Source of the DNA: Pseudomonadota bacterium
GTDB lineage: Bacteria > Pseudomonadota > Gammaproteobacteria > Burkholderiales > Chitinibacteraceae
Assembly (NCBI GenBank): GCA_026399755.1
Contig: JAPLQI010000035.1
Location: 33,825-97,824 of the forward strand
Reading direction: 5' to 3'
DNA: 64,000 nt
Positions 31,001 through 41,152 of the stretch are shown here, in pieces (within the stretch, counting starts at the first letter, position 1; every line of letters starts with the position of its first letter). Both the position numbers and the translations under genes were made by a program. Under the pieces are notes generated by a model. That model was given only the letters and a program-made list of their open reading frames with translations, was not told the origin of the DNA and ran no database searches.

Positions 31001-31518
31001 TTTTAGTGGAAATCAGCAGTGTTCCAGATCAACTAGATGCCCTCTTAAATGCGGGTAATCAAGCGGAAGCCTGCCGCTTAATGCACACCGTGAAAGGCCT
31101 TTCGGCAACCGTTGGGGCGAGCTATTTGGCGGCGGTGGCTAAAAATGCTGAAAACACCCTGAAACAAGCCGCGGACACTTTTGCAGGGGATGATTTAGCT
31201 GCGCAAATCAGAGCGGCCGTTATATCCAGCACCAAGATGATCGCTCAAGTGGCGCAAGGCACGGAACCTCCTGCTATGGTGATGACGGAGCAAGGGCTGG
31301 ATACGCAGCAGCTTGTGGTCGATATCCAAGAATTGCATGTTTTATTGCGTCGTTCTGACATGCTGGCCTTTGATGTGCACGCCAGATTACAAAAAACCCA
31401 TGCCCTCACCGCCGCAGGTGAGCTGAAAGCCCTCTACGACGCGATGGGCGCATTCGATTTTATGCGAGGGCTAAAACAATGTGAGACGCTATTGCAAAAA
31501 TACGGCGCTTTAAATTGA
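28063..31518 (+). CDS. Hybrid sensor histidine kinase (TM, PAS, HisKA, HATPase, two REC, HPt)
   Basis: [84 protein letters not shown]. Confidence 0.93.
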   Translation: MKKEHYQAALDAVIDVPPLRKRWLYAAYRHFPRSLSRQIMLLTTACLMVSILGYGAYTAHKQTDLLRSTITTHMASLAQHLATVAGQFLLVNDSVSIELVSMQTATSPSVLLVEVMDASGKLQSEVAYEKGHAVPKFSKETRQVPQTAQPLTLFEKPLANAIQAERYSAWHPIFAGSLVGWVRVSYQLESLNQAAIAIWTQAILAIVLALGVMLGLLTLLLRPPMRALQLATQFATDLDHSLGAKIDVSSEVIEIQALGNALNHVSARLFTQNRALNNQQFALDQHAIVSITDLNGTICYANDFFCEITGYLRAELIGKNHRIINSGFHSDAFFQALWATILSGKVWHGEIKNRRKNGEHYWVDSTIVPLLDAGGIPEQYIAIRTDITEIKDFELSLQEAKAHAEAATLAKSQFLANMSHEIRTPMNAILGMLKLLKNTDLSIQQLDYTSKTEGAAQSLLGLLNDILDFSKMEAGKMEIHPEPFRVDRLLRDLSVVLSANIGSKPLEVLFDIDPETPKGMIGDMLRLRQILINLAGNAIKFTATGEVVVRIKVLAKAGVDTRLHISIRDSGIGISPENQQHIFDGFSQAEASTTRCFGGTGLGLSICKRLVEMMGGQLMLASELGKGSTFYFAITLPATDELANDADQPYLPKQALENLQVLVVDDHATAREIMLDMVRSLGWQADEARGGVEAVAMVEARANGAQAGYQVIFMDWQMPDIDGLEASLRIRQICHAADAPIIVMVTTHGRELLAQRSREEHAALNGFLVKPVTASMLFDAVAEAKAGVLNLRASRPRMAGGKPQRLAGLHILVVEDNLLNQQVAQELLNAEGALVELAANGQLAIDAITKTPQLFDVVLMDLQMPIMDGYTATHIIRHGMGLRSLPIIAMTANAMAVDREACLAAGMNDHIGKPFDLAHLVNILQSQLRHVHRQVAASPVETSISIIENVLPKEDEVDTVGALERLGNNTALYARVLQSFLVEISSVPDQLDALLNAGNQAEACRLMHTVKGLSATVGASYLAAVAKNAENTLKQAADTFAGDDLAAQIRAAVISSTKMIAQVAQGTEPPAMVMTEQGLDTQQLVVDIQELHVLLRRSDMLAFDVHARLQKTHALTAAGELKALYDAMGAFDFMRGLKQCETLLQKYGALN

Positions 31519-31533
31519 TGGGTATATCCACTT

Positions 31534-31685
31534 CAATCCTATCAACTTAAGCCATGCGCCATGGCATGCCACACAATGACAAGCATTGAATCATCTTAGG
31601 GCGGGTGCAAGCCGCGTATTTTTCAGCATTGCTCGCGGGTTGCACCCGCCCTACGTAAATCATTTCGCTTAAATTGATAGGATTG
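31534..31685. mobile_element. Complete MITE-like element, copy 1
   Basis: TIR CAATCCTATCAACTTAAGC ... GCTTAAATTGATAGGATTG; flanked by exact 10-bp direct repeat ATATCCACTT (31524-31533 and 31686-31695). Confidence 0.85.
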
Positions 31686-31694
31686 ATATCCACT

Positions 31695-34262
31695 TTAATA
31701 CGCATGAATCGCCTGTAATAGCTCGGCCTCTAAAGCGCGGGAGGCATGCTGATCTTTGAGTAATTCCCCGCTAATTAAGAAATTATCTTCCGCCCGCTCG
31801 CCCAGCGTCATAATTTTTGCCGATTGAATCTCAATTCTATTCTTCGCCAATACTCTGGCAATGGTCGAGAGCAAGCCGGTTCTATCTCCTGCTGCAATCG
31901 ATAAAACATGGTATTTGCCACGCTCATCCGCACGTATCATCACATGCGGCTGAATGGGGAAATGTTTTAATTGCCGTGATATGCGCGTTTTATGCACCGA
32001 GGCCAGCGGCAGCCCTTTTTCTAATTGCTGACTGAGTTCAAATTCGATATAGCCAATTAAATCACGGTAATTGTCGACGCGATTATCGGGGATATAAATA
32101 TAGAAACTATCTAAGGCATAGCCATTTTGCGTGGTATGAATATGTGCATCAAAAATGGTATAGCCAGCGCGCTCAAAAAAACTGCAAATTTGCGCGAATA
32201 AATCATTCTTATCCACGCTATACACCATCACTTGCAAGCCTTCGCCAGATTCTGAAAGCCGTGCACGCACAATAGGTTTGAGCGTGTTGACGCGGGAAAA
32301 CAGCATGCGGGTGTGCCAAGCAATTTCTTTGGCGTCGTGGCGTAAGAAATACACAGTATCGAGCACTTTCCAGAAATCTTCATGCGCTTCTTGGCGTAAG
32401 CCATGCAGGCGAATTAAGCGCAGCGCTTCGTCTTGACGCTCCGCTAGCCATGATCGATTACTACTGGTGTTGCTAAATAGGTGCTGAGTGGCTTTGAATA
32501 AATCTTCAAGCAGCTTGGCTTTCCATGCATTCCACACCTTGGGGCTGGTGCCGCGAATATCGGCCACCGTCAGCAAATAAATGGCAGTGAGCTTGCGCTG
32601 GTCACCCACCCAAGTGGCAAAGGCTTGAATGGTTTCGGGGTCGTACACGTCTTGTTTTTGCGCCACGGAAGACATGGTCAGGTGATGCTCAACCAGCCAA
32701 GTAATTAACTGGGCGTCATCCGTTGTTAGCGGCATGCTGGCACACCATTTAGCCGCGATCTCTTTGCCTAATAAGGAATGGTCGCCACCACGCCCCTTGC
32801 CAATATCATGAAATAGCGCAGCCAGATATAAAACCTCGGGCCGATCGAATTCCGCCAATAGTCGAGAGCACATCGGGTATTCATGGGTAAAGGCATTCAC
32901 CGCAAAGCGCCGCACATTGCGCAACACCATTAATGTGTGTTCATCCACGGTATAAACATGAAATAAATCATGCTGCATACGGCCAACAATTTGCCCAAAT
33001 TCTGGAATAAAACGCCCTAATACGCCGTATTGATTCATGCGGCGCAATACACGTGTTAAGCCGCGTGGCTCGCGAAAAATATCAATAAAGCACTGCTGAT
33101 TAACCGGATTGCTACGGAAATCATCATCAATGCTGGATCTGGCATGCCAAAGCGCCCTGAGTGTGGCGGGGCTGATATCCCGAGCATCTCTTATGCGCTC
33201 TAATTGCCAGAATAATTCCAGAATGGTTGAAGGCTGGCGTTCAAATACATCGGGGGCTGTGATTTCAATCGAGGAGCCACGTAATTGAAAGAATTCATTA
33301 ATCGGGCGAATCTCAATCCCAACCTGCGAAAAAATACGCGCTTTCAGGGCTTCTAATAATAAAGGGGTGAGTTGGCTAATAATTCGGGCAGAGCGGTAAT
33401 AGGTGGCCATGAGGGCTTCGCTGGCCCGCAAGCGAATAGAGCCTTTCTCGCTGTCTTCAAATTTAAAATCGCTGGCGAGCGTATGCTGGTAATCAAATAA
33501 AATGCGATCTTCACGGCGTTTGGCCCGCCAGTGCAATTGAATCCGATAGGCGCGCAATACCCGCTCGGCATTTTCTAATTTAATGATTTCTTCATCGGTC
33601 AGCATTTTAAGCTGCGCCAAAGCATGCCAATCGCGGCCCAAGCCTTGGCTAGCGGCAATCCAGCCAATTAAATGCAAATCGCGCAGGCCACCTGGAGCCT
33701 CTTTGATATTAGGCTCAAGATTATAAGTGGCGTTTTGAAAGCGCCCATAGCGAGCCTGCTGCTCTAATAATTTGGCTTCAAAGAATTCCTTGGTATCGAT
33801 ATAGCGATGCACAGTGTCATAAAATTCTTTAAAGCGCTCCGGGTCCCCCACCAAAAGCCGCGCTTCTAAAATAGCCGTTTGCACGGTGATATCTTTTTCA
33901 GCCTCGTGCATACAGTCCGCCGTGGTGCGCACCGAATGCCCCACTTCCAAACCAATATCCCACAGCTCACCCACAAAGACTTCGAGTTTTTCTAACAGCG
34001 CAGGCGAGGGCAGGTCGGGCAATAAAATCAGTAAATCCACATCAGAATAGGGAAACAACTCGCCCCGCCCATAGCCCCCAACCGCCACCAGCAGCACCTC
34101 ATCAATAAACTGATGCCTGCCCCACAGCTCGCTTAAGGTGCGATCAGTCAGCTGCGTCAGTTCCGCCAAGATCGGCAAGGCCTCGCTTGGCGTATCAAAG
34201 CGTTGGTGTAAGGCGGCTTTATCAGCCGCATAAGAAGCTCGGATGGCACTAACAGGACGCAT
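31695..34262 (-). CDS. glnD: Bifunctional uridylyltransferase/uridylyl-removing enzyme (PII)
   Basis: GGYGRGELFPYSDVDLLIL nucleotidyltransferase, HDIGKGRGGDHS HD domain, two ACT domains. Confidence 0.95.
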   Translation of the reverse strand: MRPVSAIRASYAADKAALHQRFDTPSEALPILAELTQLTDRTLSELWGRHQFIDEVLLVAVGGYGRGELFPYSDVDLLILLPDLPSPALLEKLEVFVGELWDIGLEVGHSVRTTADCMHEAEKDITVQTAILEARLLVGDPERFKEFYDTVHRYIDTKEFFEAKLLEQQARYGRFQNATYNLEPNIKEAPGGLRDLHLIGWIAASQGLGRDWHALAQLKMLTDEEIIKLENAERVLRAYRIQLHWRAKRREDRILFDYQHTLASDFKFEDSEKGSIRLRASEALMATYYRSARIISQLTPLLLEALKARIFSQVGIEIRPINEFFQLRGSSIEITAPDVFERQPSTILELFWQLERIRDARDISPATLRALWHARSSIDDDFRSNPVNQQCFIDIFREPRGLTRVLRRMNQYGVLGRFIPEFGQIVGRMQHDLFHVYTVDEHTLMVLRNVRRFAVNAFTHEYPMCSRLLAEFDRPEVLYLAALFHDIGKGRGGDHSLLGKEIAAKWCASMPLTTDDAQLITWLVEHHLTMSSVAQKQDVYDPETIQAFATWVGDQRKLTAIYLLTVADIRGTSPKVWNAWKAKLLEDLFKATQHLFSNTSSNRSWLAERQDEALRLIRLHGLRQEAHEDFWKVLDTVYFLRHDAKEIAWHTRMLFSRVNTLKPIVRARLSESGEGLQVMVYSVDKNDLFAQICSFFERAGYTIFDAHIHTTQNGYALDSFYIYIPDNRVDNYRDLIGYIEFELSQQLEKGLPLASVHKTRISRQLKHFPIQPHVMIRADERGKYHVLSIAAGDRTGLLSTIARVLAKNRIEIQSAKIMTLGERAEDNFLISGELLKDQHASRALEAELLQAIHAY

Positions 34263-34365
34263 AACTCAGCCAAATGTAAGGTGGTGCTGTAGTTTATAGG
34301 AGAAAAGAGCTGGGTGTGGCGGCGGATAGGATGGCTGTGTGTAAGAAGGTTATTGTAGGCATCAA

Positions 34366-34486
34366 GTTAAGACAAAAACATAGCAAACAGCCGATTTTTA
34401 TAGGGTGTGCAAGTCGTTTTTCTTGCGCACCGCCTCTCTGCGCTCCGACTTTGTCGTTGTACACCTTATGAAAACCGAGTTGCCCT
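34366..34486. repeat. Dispersed repeat (acatagcaaa..tagggtgtgcaagtcgttt..)
   Basis: Relatives at 45598-45745 (inverted) and 11200-11290. Confidence 0.6.
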
Positions 34487-34749
34487 ATGGCAAGGGCTTA
34501 AGTTGATGCATATAGGCTATGTGTTAGTGGGCTTTATGCGGTTACATCTTTTTGGCTCTTTTCGCAGTCAGTTTATTTAAACAGATCAGCATATTGCATT
34601 GAATCGCTTTGAATTCAGGCGGTTTATCGCCATTTAAAATCGTCTGATTCTGTAGTCTCGCCATTATCTGTGTCATCAGAATAATCAGCAGTGCGTAGTT
34701 TTTTCTTTGTAAGCAAGGGGTTGAAATGTAGTTGGCCCATGTCAGCCTG

Positions 34750-34766
34750 CTGGCAAGCTAATTGCT
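34750..34766 (+). promoter_or_regulatory. Candidate sigma-54 (-24/-12) promoter
   Basis: CTGGCAAGCTAATTGCT versus consensus YTGGCACGRNNNTTGCW, about 60 bp before the start codon. Confidence 0.7.
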
Positions 34767-34825
34767 AAATAGCTAAGGGACGCCTGTCAGGCTGTCTGCC
34801 TTTACCTTTTAGCTACGGAGTTGCA

Positions 34826-35791
34826 ATGATGAAATTCACTTTGATCGCATCGCTGGCCATGACTTCCTTTTCTGCCTATGCCGCAGAGGATGTGATTCGT
34901 CTAGGTAATCTCAAATTCGCCCATTACGGTGCGGTCTCGTATATCAAGGAAATCGCGCCTAAATGTGGGATTAAGGTAGAGGAGAGGATGTTTGCCAAGG
35001 GGCTGGATATTATGCCGGCCATTATTGCGGGCGAGATTGATGTGGCGGCCAGTGCGGCGGACGCGGCCATTGCCGGGCGAGCTGGCGGCGTGCCGGTGTA
35101 TGCGGTGGCGGGCTTTGCCAAAGGTGGGATCAGGATTGTGGTGCAGCCGGGTTCCACCATTAAAAGCGTGGCGGATTTTAAAGGTAAATCGCTAGGGGTG
35201 GCACGTGGCGGCGCGCAGGAGTTGGCGCTACTGGCGGAGCTGGCTAAGGCGAATCTGAGCTGGTCTGAAAAGCCGGGCAAGGATGTGAAAATTATTTACC
35301 TGCCGTTTGCAGATTTAAACCAAGCGCTGATGCAAAAGCAGATTGATGCCATGTCGCAATCCGAGCCGCAGGCTTCGCAAGCGATTAATAAGGGCTTTGG
35401 TGTGGAATTGCTGAAGCCTTACGACAGCCCGATGGGCGAGCCGATACGTACCCTTGTGATGAGCGAGAAGCTTTACAACAGCAATCGCCCGCTGGCGGAA
35501 AAGTTTATGAAATGCTTTGTGCAAGCCACCAAAGCCTTTATGGATGACCCTAAACTCGCCGAAAACTATGTGCGCAGCAATATGTTTAAAGGCCAGATTA
35601 CGGTGGATGATTATCAGGATGCCATCGCTAATTCGCCGTTTTATTACAATCTGAGCGTTGAGCATATGCAGATCACCACCGATTTTATGGTGAAGTATGG
35701 CGTGGGCAAGATGGTGAAGCCGCCGGTGGCCAAAGAGTGGGTCAAGCTTGATCTGCTCGATCAGGCCAAGAAATCTTTAAACGTGAAATAA
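34826..35791 (+). CDS. NitT/TauT-type ABC transporter substrate-binding protein
   Basis: Signal peptide; SsuA/NrtA-like fold motifs (AIIAGEIDVAASAADAAIAG, VADFKGKSLGVARGG). Confidence 0.85.
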   Translation: MMKFTLIASLAMTSFSAYAAEDVIRLGNLKFAHYGAVSYIKEIAPKCGIKVEERMFAKGLDIMPAIIAGEIDVAASAADAAIAGRAGGVPVYAVAGFAKGGIRIVVQPGSTIKSVADFKGKSLGVARGGAQELALLAELAKANLSWSEKPGKDVKIIYLPFADLNQALMQKQIDAMSQSEPQASQAINKGFGVELLKPYDSPMGEPIRTLVMSEKLYNSNRPLAEKFMKCFVQATKAFMDDPKLAENYVRSNMFKGQITVDDYQDAIANSPFYYNLSVEHMQITTDFMVKYGVGKMVKPPVAKEWVKLDLLDQAKKSLNVK

Positions 35792-35801
35792 GGGCAATCC
35801 G

Positions 35802-36623
35802 ATGAATAAAACATTATTCACTCGCGCAGTAACGGGGCTTTGGTTGCCCGTAGTCTTGATTGCGCTTTGGCAGGCTGCGGCGATGGCGGGCTGGTTAAAT
35901 CCACAGATTTTGCCTTCCCCATGGCAGGTAGTGGTGCGCTGGTATGCGTATTTATTGCCGATGGAGGCCTATGACGCCAGCCAGAGCAGCTATACCGCTT
36001 GGTTGTTTTCGGGGGAGATGATCCACGATGCCATCGGCACGCTGTATCGGGTAATTGTGGGCTTTGCGATTGGCGCGGGGCTGGCTTTGCCGCTGGGTTT
36101 ATTAATGGGGGCTAGCCCACGGGTGTATAGCTGGTTTAATCCCATGATTCAGGTTTTGCGGCCGATTCCTCCAATTGCCTATATCCCGCTCTCCATTTTA
36201 TGGTTTGGCCTGGGTAATGCACCGGCGATTTTCCTGATTGTGATTGGGGCGTTTTTTCCTGTATTGATGAATACCATTGCTGGGGTGCGTCAGGTGGATT
36301 CTATTTATCTGCGCGCGGCGCGTAATTTAGGCGCAGGCCAGAGCACCTTGTTTCTGAAAGTGATCTTACCGGCGGCCACGCCGTATATTCTGGCCGGTGC
36401 GCGTATCGGGGTGGGCACGGCGTTTATTGTGGTGATCGTTTCCGAAATGATTGCGGTAAATAACGGGCTGGGTTTCAGAATCTTGGAAGCGCGTGAATAT
36501 TTTTGGTCAGACAAAATCATTGCAGGCATGTTGACCATCGGCTTACTGGGCCTTGCGATCGATATGGCGATGAATAAACTCAATAATCACTTGTTGCGCT
36601 GGCACCGCGGCTTGGAGCACTAA
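35802..36623 (+). CDS. ABC transporter permease (SsuC/TauC-like)
   Basis: RAARNLGAGQSTLFLKVILPAATPYILAGARIGVG EAA loop. Confidence 0.93.
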   Translation: MNKTLFTRAVTGLWLPVVLIALWQAAAMAGWLNPQILPSPWQVVVRWYAYLLPMEAYDASQSSYTAWLFSGEMIHDAIGTLYRVIVGFAIGAGLALPLGLLMGASPRVYSWFNPMIQVLRPIPPIAYIPLSILWFGLGNAPAIFLIVIGAFFPVLMNTIAGVRQVDSIYLRAARNLGAGQSTLFLKVILPAATPYILAGARIGVGTAFIVVIVSEMIAVNNGLGFRILEAREYFWSDKIIAGMLTIGLLGLAIDMAMNKLNNHLLRWHRGLEH

Positions 36624-36627
36624 GATC

Positions 36628-37422
36628 ATGACGGCACAAATCAAAATAGAGCAGGTTAATAAAGTTTTTAAAACGCCTGGCGACGATGTGGTGGCCTTGC
36701 GGGATATTAATCTGGAGATCCCCAATGGGCAGTTTGTTTGCCTGCTTGGGCCATCGGGCTGTGGCAAATCAACCTTGCTCAACGCGGTGGCGGGGTTTTC
36801 TCATCCAACAAGTGGCAGCATCACCGTAGATGGCACGCAGATTAAAGACACTGGGCCAGATCGCGGCATGGTGTTTCAGGAATATGCGCTGTTCCCATGG
36901 ATGACGGTTGAGCAGAATATTGCCTTTGGCCTGACCATCCAAAAAATGCCGCAGGAGCAGATTGATAGCAAAGTGGTTGAGCTGCTAGAAACACTGAAGC
37001 TGGTGGAGTTTCGCAAGCGTTTTCCTAAGGATTTATCTGGCGGCATGCGCCAACGCGTGGCCATTGCGCGTATTTTGGCACTCAATTCGCCGATTATGCT
37101 GATGGACGAGCCCTTTGGCGCGCTGGATGCGCTCACCCGCCGCAGCTTGCAAGATGAGCTACTTAAAATATGGCAAGAGCATAAAAAGACCATTTTGTTT
37201 GTGACCCACAGCATCGAGGAATCAATCTATCTGGCCGATCGCATCATTGTGCTCACTTACCGCCCTGGCACAGTGAAGCGCGATGTGCTGGTGGATATTC
37301 CAAGACCGCGCGATCCTAGCTCGGCCGAATTCAACACGCTTAAACGCGAGCTTGGTGCCTTGGTGATGGAAGAGCAGCAGCGCCATCAGCAGGCTGAGCT
37401 ATGCGGCTCTAGCTCTGATTAA
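36628..37422 (+). CDS. ABC transporter ATP-binding protein (SsuB/TauB-like)
   Basis: LLGPSGCGKSTLLNAVAGF, LSGGMRQRVAIARIL. Confidence 0.95.
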   Translation: MTAQIKIEQVNKVFKTPGDDVVALRDINLEIPNGQFVCLLGPSGCGKSTLLNAVAGFSHPTSGSITVDGTQIKDTGPDRGMVFQEYALFPWMTVEQNIAFGLTIQKMPQEQIDSKVVELLETLKLVEFRKRFPKDLSGGMRQRVAIARILALNSPIMLMDEPFGALDALTRRSLQDELLKIWQEHKKTILFVTHSIEESIYLADRIIVLTYRPGTVKRDVLVDIPRPRDPSSAEFNTLKRELGALVMEEQQRHQQAELCGSSSD

Positions 37423-37424
37423 AG

Positions 37425-39248
37425 ATGCTTAAACCAGCGCGATATTTCTGGATATTAGCGACACTTTGTCTGGCGGGCAGCCTGTTGTGGCTGGCCGCCA
37501 GCTGGAGTGAGCGCAGCGCGCTGGCGCAATTGCGCACGGCTGGTCAGCATCGCCTCGATGTTTACACCGGCAGCTTGCGCAATGCGGTAGAGCGCTACAC
37601 ATGGCTGCCCTTTGTTTTATCCAGCCAGCGTGATCTCGCCGATTTACTGCGTGCTCCGCAAGATGCAGTGCTCTTGGAACGGGTCAATCGCCATCTAAAA
37701 GCGGTGAACGATGCGGCGCAGGCCTCGGCGATTTATGTTTTAAATGCTGAAGGCTTGGCGCTGGCATCCAGTAACTGGGATAGCCCGCAGAGCTATATCG
37801 GCAATAACTATGCGTTTCGGCCTTACTTTCAGCAAGCCCGCCTGGGCTATGCAGGGCGTTTTTATGGCGTGGGCTTTACTACACAACAACCCGGTTATTT
37901 TTTATCTTATCCAATCAGAGATGGCGAGCGGGTGCTGGGCGTGGTGGCGGCCAAAGTGAGCCTCGATGCGCTAGAGAATAATTGGCGAGCCACCGGCGAG
38001 CGCATGCTGGTGAGTGATAAAGATGGCATTGCTTTTTTAGCCACCGATCCGGCTTGGAAGTGGCACACGCTGGCCCCATTGCCCGGCTATACGCTGCGAT
38101 ATATTAAAGAGAGCCGCCAATATGGCCGCAATATTTTTCCAGAGCTGGCTTTGTTAAAGCAGCAGCGCTTGGATAGCAATACCCAATTGGCACGCTTTAA
38201 AACAGGTGGTGATCAATCCGATGTGCTGGTGCAAACCGCCAAAGTGCCTGATCTGGGCTGGCAAATGGTGCTGTTTACGGATCTCACCCCGATTCGGCAG
38301 GGCGTGAGCCGTGTCTTGCTTGGCACCAGCTTGGGTCTATTGGCTTTGCTGGCCTGGTATTTATTTTGGCGGCAAAGGCGGCGGCGTATTCGTGATAATT
38401 TGCGCGCCAGTCAAGCGCTTAAACAGGCGCATGATCAGCTAGAACAAAAAGTAGCGGCGCGTACCGATGATTTGCTGGGGGCCAATACCCAGTTGCAGCG
38501 CGAAATTGCCGAGCGTATTCGCACCGAGCTTGATCTGCGTGCGGCGCAAAATGAGCTGGTGCAAGCAGGCAAAATGGCCGTGCTGGGCCAGATGGCCGCC
38601 GGTGTCACTCATGAGCTTAACCAGCCGCTGACGGCCATGCGCGCCTTGGCCGACAATGCCAAATTGCTGCTGGAGCGCGGCAATATCACTGAGGTAGCGG
38701 GCAATCTGCTGTATATCAGCCAACTGACCGAGCGCATGGGCAAAATCACCGGCCAGCTGCGCTCTTTTGCCCGAAAAAGCGATAATCGCGCCGAGCCGGT
38801 ACTGCTGAAGCAATCCATTGCCAATGCGCTGCTTTTGCTGGAGCAACGCTTACGCCAGCAAAGGGTGGCGTTAAATATCGAGCAGCCCGATCAGGTTTGG
38901 GTGCTGTGCAATGCGGTACGGCTGGAGCAAGTGCTGATTAATTTACTTAGAAACGCTTTGGATGCGGTAAAAAACCAGCCCGATGCCAGCATCTCGCTGG
39001 CGGTGCAGCAGCTGCAAGGCAAAGTAAAAATAAGCGTGCTGGATAATGGCTCCGGCATTGCCGAAGAGCAGTTGTCTAATGTGTTTGATCCCTTTTTTAC
39101 TACCAAGGGCGACGCTGAGGGTTTGGGCTTGGGACTGGCGATTTCGCTATCAATTGTGCGTGATTTTGGTGGCAATTTGCAGGCCAGCAATCGCCCGGAA
39201 GGTGGGGCTTGTTTTGAGCTGGAATTATTAGCAGCCTGCCGGGCTTAA
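37425..39248 (+). CDS. DctB-like sensor histidine kinase
   Basis: dCache-like sensor; GKMAVLGQMAAGVTHELNQPLTAMRALADNAKLLLERG. Confidence 0.88.
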   Translation: MLKPARYFWILATLCLAGSLLWLAASWSERSALAQLRTAGQHRLDVYTGSLRNAVERYTWLPFVLSSQRDLADLLRAPQDAVLLERVNRHLKAVNDAAQASAIYVLNAEGLALASSNWDSPQSYIGNNYAFRPYFQQARLGYAGRFYGVGFTTQQPGYFLSYPIRDGERVLGVVAAKVSLDALENNWRATGERMLVSDKDGIAFLATDPAWKWHTLAPLPGYTLRYIKESRQYGRNIFPELALLKQQRLDSNTQLARFKTGGDQSDVLVQTAKVPDLGWQMVLFTDLTPIRQGVSRVLLGTSLGLLALLAWYLFWRQRRRRIRDNLRASQALKQAHDQLEQKVAARTDDLLGANTQLQREIAERIRTELDLRAAQNELVQAGKMAVLGQMAAGVTHELNQPLTAMRALADNAKLLLERGNITEVAGNLLYISQLTERMGKITGQLRSFARKSDNRAEPVLLKQSIANALLLLEQRLRQQRVALNIEQPDQVWVLCNAVRLEQVLINLLRNALDAVKNQPDASISLAVQQLQGKVKISVLDNGSGIAEEQLSNVFDPFFTTKGDAEGLGLGLAISLSIVRDFGGNLQASNRPEGGACFELELLAACRA

Positions 39249-39392
39249 GACTGATCTACTGCGGAAAAGCCGGATTTGGCCATATTTCACGCATTTTTTC
39301 GTTGAATAGCTGGCTATTCGCCTCAAAAATCCGGGAAATCTGTCTCAAACCGGTCTTTCCCTCGTTACGATCGCTTAAGCCCGACAGGCTGC
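39231..39392. mobile_element. GCAGCCTGYCGGRCTTAAG inverted-repeat element between dctB-like and dctD-like genes
   Basis: gcagcctgccgggcttaag ... cttaagcccgacaggctgc; same family as 50711-50878. Confidence 0.8.
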
Positions 39393-39411
39393 CAGCGCCA
39401 CAGGAGCCGCA

Positions 39412-40725
39412 ATGAAAGTGCTATTGATCGACGATGAAGCAATGATCCGCCACGCAGGCAGCCAAACGCTGGAGCTGGCAGGCTTTGCGGTGGAGACCTT
39501 TGCCGACGCCGAATCGGCCCTGCCATTTTTGCAAACCGATTTTGCTGGCGTGGTGGTGTGTGATGTGTGCTTGCCGGGGCTGGACGGTTTGCAGCTACTG
39601 GCCAAAAGTGTGCAGCAGGATGCCGAGCTGCCCGTGGTGCTGATTACCGGCCACGGCGATGTGGCGATGGCGGTGCAGGCGATGCGGGATGGCGCTTATG
39701 ATTTTATCGAAAAACCTTTTTCATCCGAGCAGCTGATCGAAGTGGTGCGGCGGGCAGAGGAAAAACGCAAATTGGTGCTGGAAAACCGCCAACTACGGCG
39801 TGAATTAGAGCGCAGATCCGGCATAGAAGGGCGCTTGCTGGGGCGCGGCGCAGGCATAGAGCAATTGCGCCGCCGCATTATGAATATCGCCGATACCGAC
39901 GCCGATGTACTGATTATGGGCGAAACCGGTACCGGTAAAGAGTTGGTGGCGCGTTGCCTGCACGAGCACAGTCATCGCGCAGCGCATCCCTTTGTGGCGC
40001 TGAACTGCGGCGCGCTACCCGAGCAATTGTTTGAAAGCGAAATCTTCGGCCATGAAGCTGGCGCATTTACCGGCGCAAGCAAGCTGCGGATCGGCAAAAT
40101 TGAATACGCCAATGGCGGCACGCTGTTTCTGGACGAGCTAGAAAGTATGCCGCTAACGCTGCAAGTAAAGTTGTTACGGGTCTTGCAAGAGCGGCAGCTG
40201 GAGCGCCTTGGCGGTAATGTCAGCATCCCTGTGAATTGCCGCGTGATTGCCGCCAGCAAAAGTGATTTAAAGCTATTGAGCGATCAGCAGCAGTTTAGGC
40301 TGGATCTTTACTACCGCTTGAATGTAGCAACCTTGAATCTGCAGCCCCTGCGGGAGCGGCGCGAAGATATCCCGCTATTATTTGAGCATTTTGTCCTGCA
40401 AGCCGCACTGCGCTACCACCGCCCCGCACCGATCGTAGACCCAGCTCGGATGCGGGAGCTGATGCTGCAAAGCTGGCCAGGCAATGTGCGCGAGCTGCGC
40501 AACGTGGCCGATCGCTTTGTGCTGGCGCTGCTGGACGATCTGCCCGCCAGCGAAGCCGCGCTTGATTTACCTTCTTTAGTTGAGCGCTTCGAAAAAAATC
40601 TCATCGAAGACGCCTTGTTAAGAGCCGGAGGCCAAATCACCGCCGCCAGCCTATCCCTCGGCCTGCCGCGTAAAACGTTGTATGACAAAGTGAAGAAATA
40701 TCATTTGGGGGCGGGTGAGGGGTAG
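39412..40725 (+). CDS. DctD-like sigma-54-dependent response regulator
   Basis: REC domain; GETGTGKELVARCLHEHSHR, GAFTGA motif; C-terminal Fis-type HTH. Confidence 0.93.
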   Translation: MKVLLIDDEAMIRHAGSQTLELAGFAVETFADAESALPFLQTDFAGVVVCDVCLPGLDGLQLLAKSVQQDAELPVVLITGHGDVAMAVQAMRDGAYDFIEKPFSSEQLIEVVRRAEEKRKLVLENRQLRRELERRSGIEGRLLGRGAGIEQLRRRIMNIADTDADVLIMGETGTGKELVARCLHEHSHRAAHPFVALNCGALPEQLFESEIFGHEAGAFTGASKLRIGKIEYANGGTLFLDELESMPLTLQVKLLRVLQERQLERLGGNVSIPVNCRVIAASKSDLKLLSDQQQFRLDLYYRLNVATLNLQPLRERREDIPLLFEHFVLQAALRYHRPAPIVDPARMRELMLQSWPGNVRELRNVADRFVLALLDDLPASEAALDLPSLVERFEKNLIEDALLRAGGQITAASLSLGLPRKTLYDKVKKYHLGAGEG

Positions 40726-41079
40726 TTTGCAAGGAGAGTTATATGTGGTGCAAGGGCATTTTTGGAGAGCTAGGCATCACTAAGGCTTTTATCATGTGCC
40801 AATTAGCCACTCCATTATGTCATTCGTAGGGCGTTAATAAAGCCAAGCGTTTTTTGCGTGGCTGCATTACGCCGCATGGTGGTTTGCCACATACGGCGCA
40901 ATGCGTCTGGATAAAGCCTCAGACTTATTGCGCCCTTCGGTTTGCTGTAGGTATAACTTGATGTGCATCCTCTCTGGAGTGCCCAGTGAAGGTGCTACGC
41001 CGGAATCTGGCTCTATTTCACTGAGGTTTTTTTTAGACTAAAGCGGCACCCCTGTCGCCATACTCGCGGTTCATTTTTC

Positions 41080-41140
41080 GTTTTTCTCCGTGAAACTCCG
41101 TGTTCTCCGCGCCCTCCGTGGTTCAAGGTTTGGGTTGTAA
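41080..41140. repeat. ctccgtgttctccgcgccctccgtgg dispersed repeat
   Basis: Near-identical to 11330-11390. Confidence 0.8.
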
Positions 41141-41152
41141 TGCAACACAGAG

